IMG/VR virus record: IMGVR_UViG_3300031787_000493
Location: 1-33,360 of that record
DNA from: a virus
Strand: one strand, 5' to 3'
Length of the DNA stretch: 33,360 nucleotides
Shown: piece after piece, positions 31,239 through 33,360 of the stretch
Numbering within the stretch: position 1 is the first letter of the stretch
How the letters are laid out: the number at the start of each line of letters is the position of its first letter
The notes under the pieces: model-generated
Database searches by the model: none
Told to the model about the DNA's origin: nothing
What the model saw: the letters and a program-made list of their open reading frames with translations, nothing else
Program-made: the position numbers and the translations under genes

Positions 31239-32768
31239 CTATACCTGAATTGAAAAATACCTAGCAACTGGTGGTGGCGGTTTGGCTGGTTGAGTAGCGC
31301 GATCATAACCAAAGATTGAAGCAACGGCGGCATCCACCTTACGCCTGCTACTTGCTTTGGCAACCATAACACCACGGCTAGATTGTTTTGTTACGCAGTT
31401 TGCAACATGGCGTGCAAGTCGTTCATCTCCATCGTGGGTAAATGATTCATTCACAACGGCTTCGTAGAACTTTTGTGTTGCGGGTACCATATTTGCAGCA
31501 CTGTTGGGGTAACTAACAACTGGCAAGCCTTCTTCATCAAGAACCATAAAAGTTCGTTGCCATCGTGCTGGGTCGAATACGATTTCTCTAACATTGAATC
31601 GTTCATCTCTGAATGTGTCAACAATCGTTTGTTCAACCTCTGCAACAGGGATGTGCCAACCTTGTTCGGCATCATCGGGGCGTTCCCATAATCCAACAAC
31701 CATCAGGTGAGGCTTTTCGCCACCCAATAACCACATCACTAGCGCGGTTGAGTCGTTTGAAAACGCACCATCAAAGGCCAAAATAACTTCTTCGCCAGGT
31801 TCAGGAAATCTATCTGTGTCTTTCAGCGCTTCCCAAGCACCAGTTGGCAACCACGCAACTGAAGTATTTACAAAACAGTTCAGGCGCTTGGTGCGAAATT
31901 CAGCTTCAGGTGTACGCAAAACCGCGCTTTGCATTTCCTCTTTGTCAAGTAAATCGTCATAACCTGGGTTTGCCTCTTGCCACAATGATTCGTCACGGTG
32001 ATCGGCTTCAGGTTGTGTTGGCTCCCACCATGAAAAGAAAAATGATGGGTCTTTTTTCTCACCCTTTACAACCTGTTGGCCGTATTGGTAGAGCGAATAA
32101 CAAAGAGAATCTTGGCCGTTGCTTTGTGTCTTAACACCTGCAGTTGTGATGCCAAGAAGAAGTGAGTCGGCTCTAGCACCACCAGCAAGGCTAAGAACAT
32201 TCCACAATTCCCAAGAAGGTTGGGCGTGAACTTCATCAAAGATTACAAGCGGTGAAGGGTTGAGGCCTTCTTTTGAATAAGCCTCTGCGGAAAGTACGCG
32301 GTACACGCTGCCCTTATCTTTGAACTCAATGGCATCGCGGTAAAGCGTGAACATTGATGATAGTTCTTCATCTAGTTCAATCATTCGCTTGGCAGTTCCA
32401 AACACAATGCGTGCTTGGTCGCGGTCTGCCGCGCAAGAATAAATCTCTGAACCATTGCCGCCAAGTGTTAAACCAGCCAAGCCCATTGATGCTGCCAATG
32501 CGCTCTTGCCATTCTTGCGTGACATTCCAACCAGCGCAGTGCGGTGTCTGAATCTGCCATCTTCACGGCGGGCAAGAGTGTGCTTCAATAATTCTTTTTG
32601 CCATCCGCGCAGTTCAAGCAACTTGCCTGCAGGGGATGCAACAGAATCTTTTGTTACTCGACAAACGGCTTCGGCAAAGTTTGCATACAACTCGCCATCG
32701 CCACGCATCTGATCTTCAATTGGCACTGGCGTTAACCAGCGCGGTGGCCAACCTAGAACATCAGCCAT
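31239..32768 (-). CDS. Terminase large subunit
   Basis: 509 residues. Walker A GMSRKNGKSALAA near 81-93, Walker B PLVIFDEVHA near 173-182, the coupling ITTAG, and a RNase H-type nuclease (LAFDGAFSNDSTALVMW near 330, VFDPARW, KVDAAVASI near the end). It pumps DNA into the prohead and cuts it. The start overlaps the small terminase gene by 8 bases. Confidence 0.92.
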   Translation of the reverse strand: MADVLGWPPRWLTPVPIEDQMRGDGELYANFAEAVCRVTKDSVASPAGKLLELRGWQKELLKHTLARREDGRFRHRTALVGMSRKNGKSALAASMGLAGLTLGGNGSEIYSCAADRDQARIVFGTAKRMIELDEELSSMFTLYRDAIEFKDKGSVYRVLSAEAYSKEGLNPSPLVIFDEVHAQPSWELWNVLSLAGGARADSLLLGITTAGVKTQSNGQDSLCYSLYQYGQQVVKGEKKDPSFFFSWWEPTQPEADHRDESLWQEANPGYDDLLDKEEMQSAVLRTPEAEFRTKRLNCFVNTSVAWLPTGAWEALKDTDRFPEPGEEVILAFDGAFSNDSTALVMWLLGGEKPHLMVVGLWERPDDAEQGWHIPVAEVEQTIVDTFRDERFNVREIVFDPARWQRTFMVLDEEGLPVVSYPNSAANMVPATQKFYEAVVNESFTHDGDERLARHVANCVTKQSSRGVMVAKASSRRKVDAAVASIFGYDRATQPAKPPPPVARYFSIQV

Positions 32769-33222
32769 TCTTTTTTTGCTGCTCTAACAACTGGGCCAAC
32801 TTGCCCTTAGCCGTTACTTCAGCAACCCCCAACTTACTGCGATCAATTGGCGTTAAACCAAGAAGCGATAGCAGTTTAATAATGTCACCTTCAACGGTGT
32901 TTAACATTCCAAACAACGGGTTTGCGTACGCATAACCTTTGTCGGTGTAAAGAACAAAATCTGATTGAGCCATCTTTGCCTGTAGCTCGTACTTCTTATC
33001 CATCTTTTCACAAAGTTCAATGAGCAACTTGCTATCGCTGGTTGCAATCCAGGGTGCCATCTCGCGCACATCTGCCCAAAGTTTTTTACCGTTATCGCTC
33101 AAATGGATTGGCGCATCGCCTTTGATTTGTGGCAACGCAATCACATTCTTTAGATCAGGCAGTTTCTTTTTACCTGGGTTTCCATTCTTGCGTTTAACTT
33201 CATTCGGTTTTGCTGCGCTCAC
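32761..33222 (-). CDS. Terminase small subunit, P27-like
   Basis: 153 residues: basic N-terminus (KPNEVKRKNGNPGKKKLPD), APIHLSDNGKKLWADVREMA, a helical core, and PLFGMLNTVEGDIIKLLSLLGLTPIDRSKL. This is the P27-type small terminase pattern, including the conserved LGLTP(x)RSKL. It starts at GTG; GGAA lies about 4 bases upstream. It recognises the packaging site and recruits the large subunit. Confidence 0.88.
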   Translation of the reverse strand: MSAAKPNEVKRKNGNPGKKKLPDLKNVIALPQIKGDAPIHLSDNGKKLWADVREMAPWIATSDSKLLIELCEKMDKKYELQAKMAQSDFVLYTDKGYAYANPLFGMLNTVEGDIIKLLSLLGLTPIDRSKLGVAEVTAKGKLAQLLEQQKKNG

Positions 33223-33244
33223 TTGTTTCCATTCGCTCAGGAAT

Positions 33245-33260
33245 CTAACGCCCCCGTTAG
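33245..33260. other. Perfect hairpin upstream of terminase genes
   Basis: CTAACG and CGTTAG are perfect arms around CCCC. It lies 22 bases before the small terminase start, in a 138-base stretch without genes that also holds the odd palindrome ACATCG-G-CGATGT (33339-33351). Candidate terminase-binding or regulatory structure. Confidence 0.4.
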
Positions 33261-33360
33261 TTTCGATTACCTTGCTTTTTCAAATTCGGACATTTCAGAC
33301 AAACCAGTTCAATCCACCCAAATCCCCCCACCCAAAAAACATCGGCGATGTGCGTTTGCA

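Noticed and set aside
1-33360. CRISPR array, insertion sequence or rRNA gene
   Set aside because: No regularly spaced direct repeats with unique spacers, no transposase and no rRNA-like sequence were seen.
1-33360. Direct terminal repeats
   Set aside because: The first and last 30 bases share no long word, so this window does not show a terminally repeated assembly.

Overview
The window looks like the essentially complete genome of a tailed, siphovirus-type phage of an actinobacterium. It carries an HK97-type head module (terminase, portal, protease, capsid), a tail tube with a two-frame assembly chaperone and a tape-measure protein, and a holin plus peptidase lysis cassette. The host inference rests on a WhiB-like iron-sulphur regulator, a family essentially confined to Actinobacteria and their phages. 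The base composition is only moderately GC, which would fit a low-GC aquatic actinobacterium, but that part is inference. No integrase or classical immunity repressor was seen, so a lytic life style is likely.

Almost everything is on the minus strand, so transcription runs from high to low coordinates. Packaging and head genes lie at 33.2-25.8 kb: small terminase, large terminase, a tiny membrane protein, portal, protease, capsid, a glycosyltransferase and a connector. Tail genes follow at 25.8-19.1 kb. Lysis lies at 19.1-18.0 kb. At 18.0-12.3 kb come surface genes: a collagen-like fibre, three related surface-type proteins, a glycosyltransferase and small proteins. If the molecule is circular or cohesive-ended, the HNH nuclease at 68-373 sits immediately upstream of the terminase genes across the window ends. 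That is a common arrangement in cos-type phages.

At 12.2-11.1 kb there is a plus-strand island of six very small genes with its own promoter-like region, a perfect palindrome, a leader hairpin, a terminal ribbon-helix-helix gene and a strong terminator. Next to it, divergently oriented, is a 177-residue proteasome beta/HslV-type Ntn-hydrolase with the catalytic Thr1, Asp17 and Lys33 equivalents. I consider this the most interesting gene in the window. Its ATG lies 6 bases after a TACACT box, suggesting a leaderless transcript.

From 10.4 kb down to 0.07 kb lie DNA metabolism and regulation genes on the minus strand. They include a resolvase-like nuclease, WhiB with an extra C-terminal HTH, a secreted transglycosylase that probably starts at an ATT codon, a Cas4/RecB-like nuclease, a putative ssDNA-binding protein, a tRNA-like element, an FmdB-type zinc ribbon, two DNA methyltransferases, a prim-pol/ATPase replication protein, a GTAC-rich repeat region that could be an origin or operator, and two nucleases. 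Genes are packed with ATGA, TTGA and TAATG overlaps. Many small genes fill apparent gaps, and a GGGGGA-type ribosome-binding site recurs.
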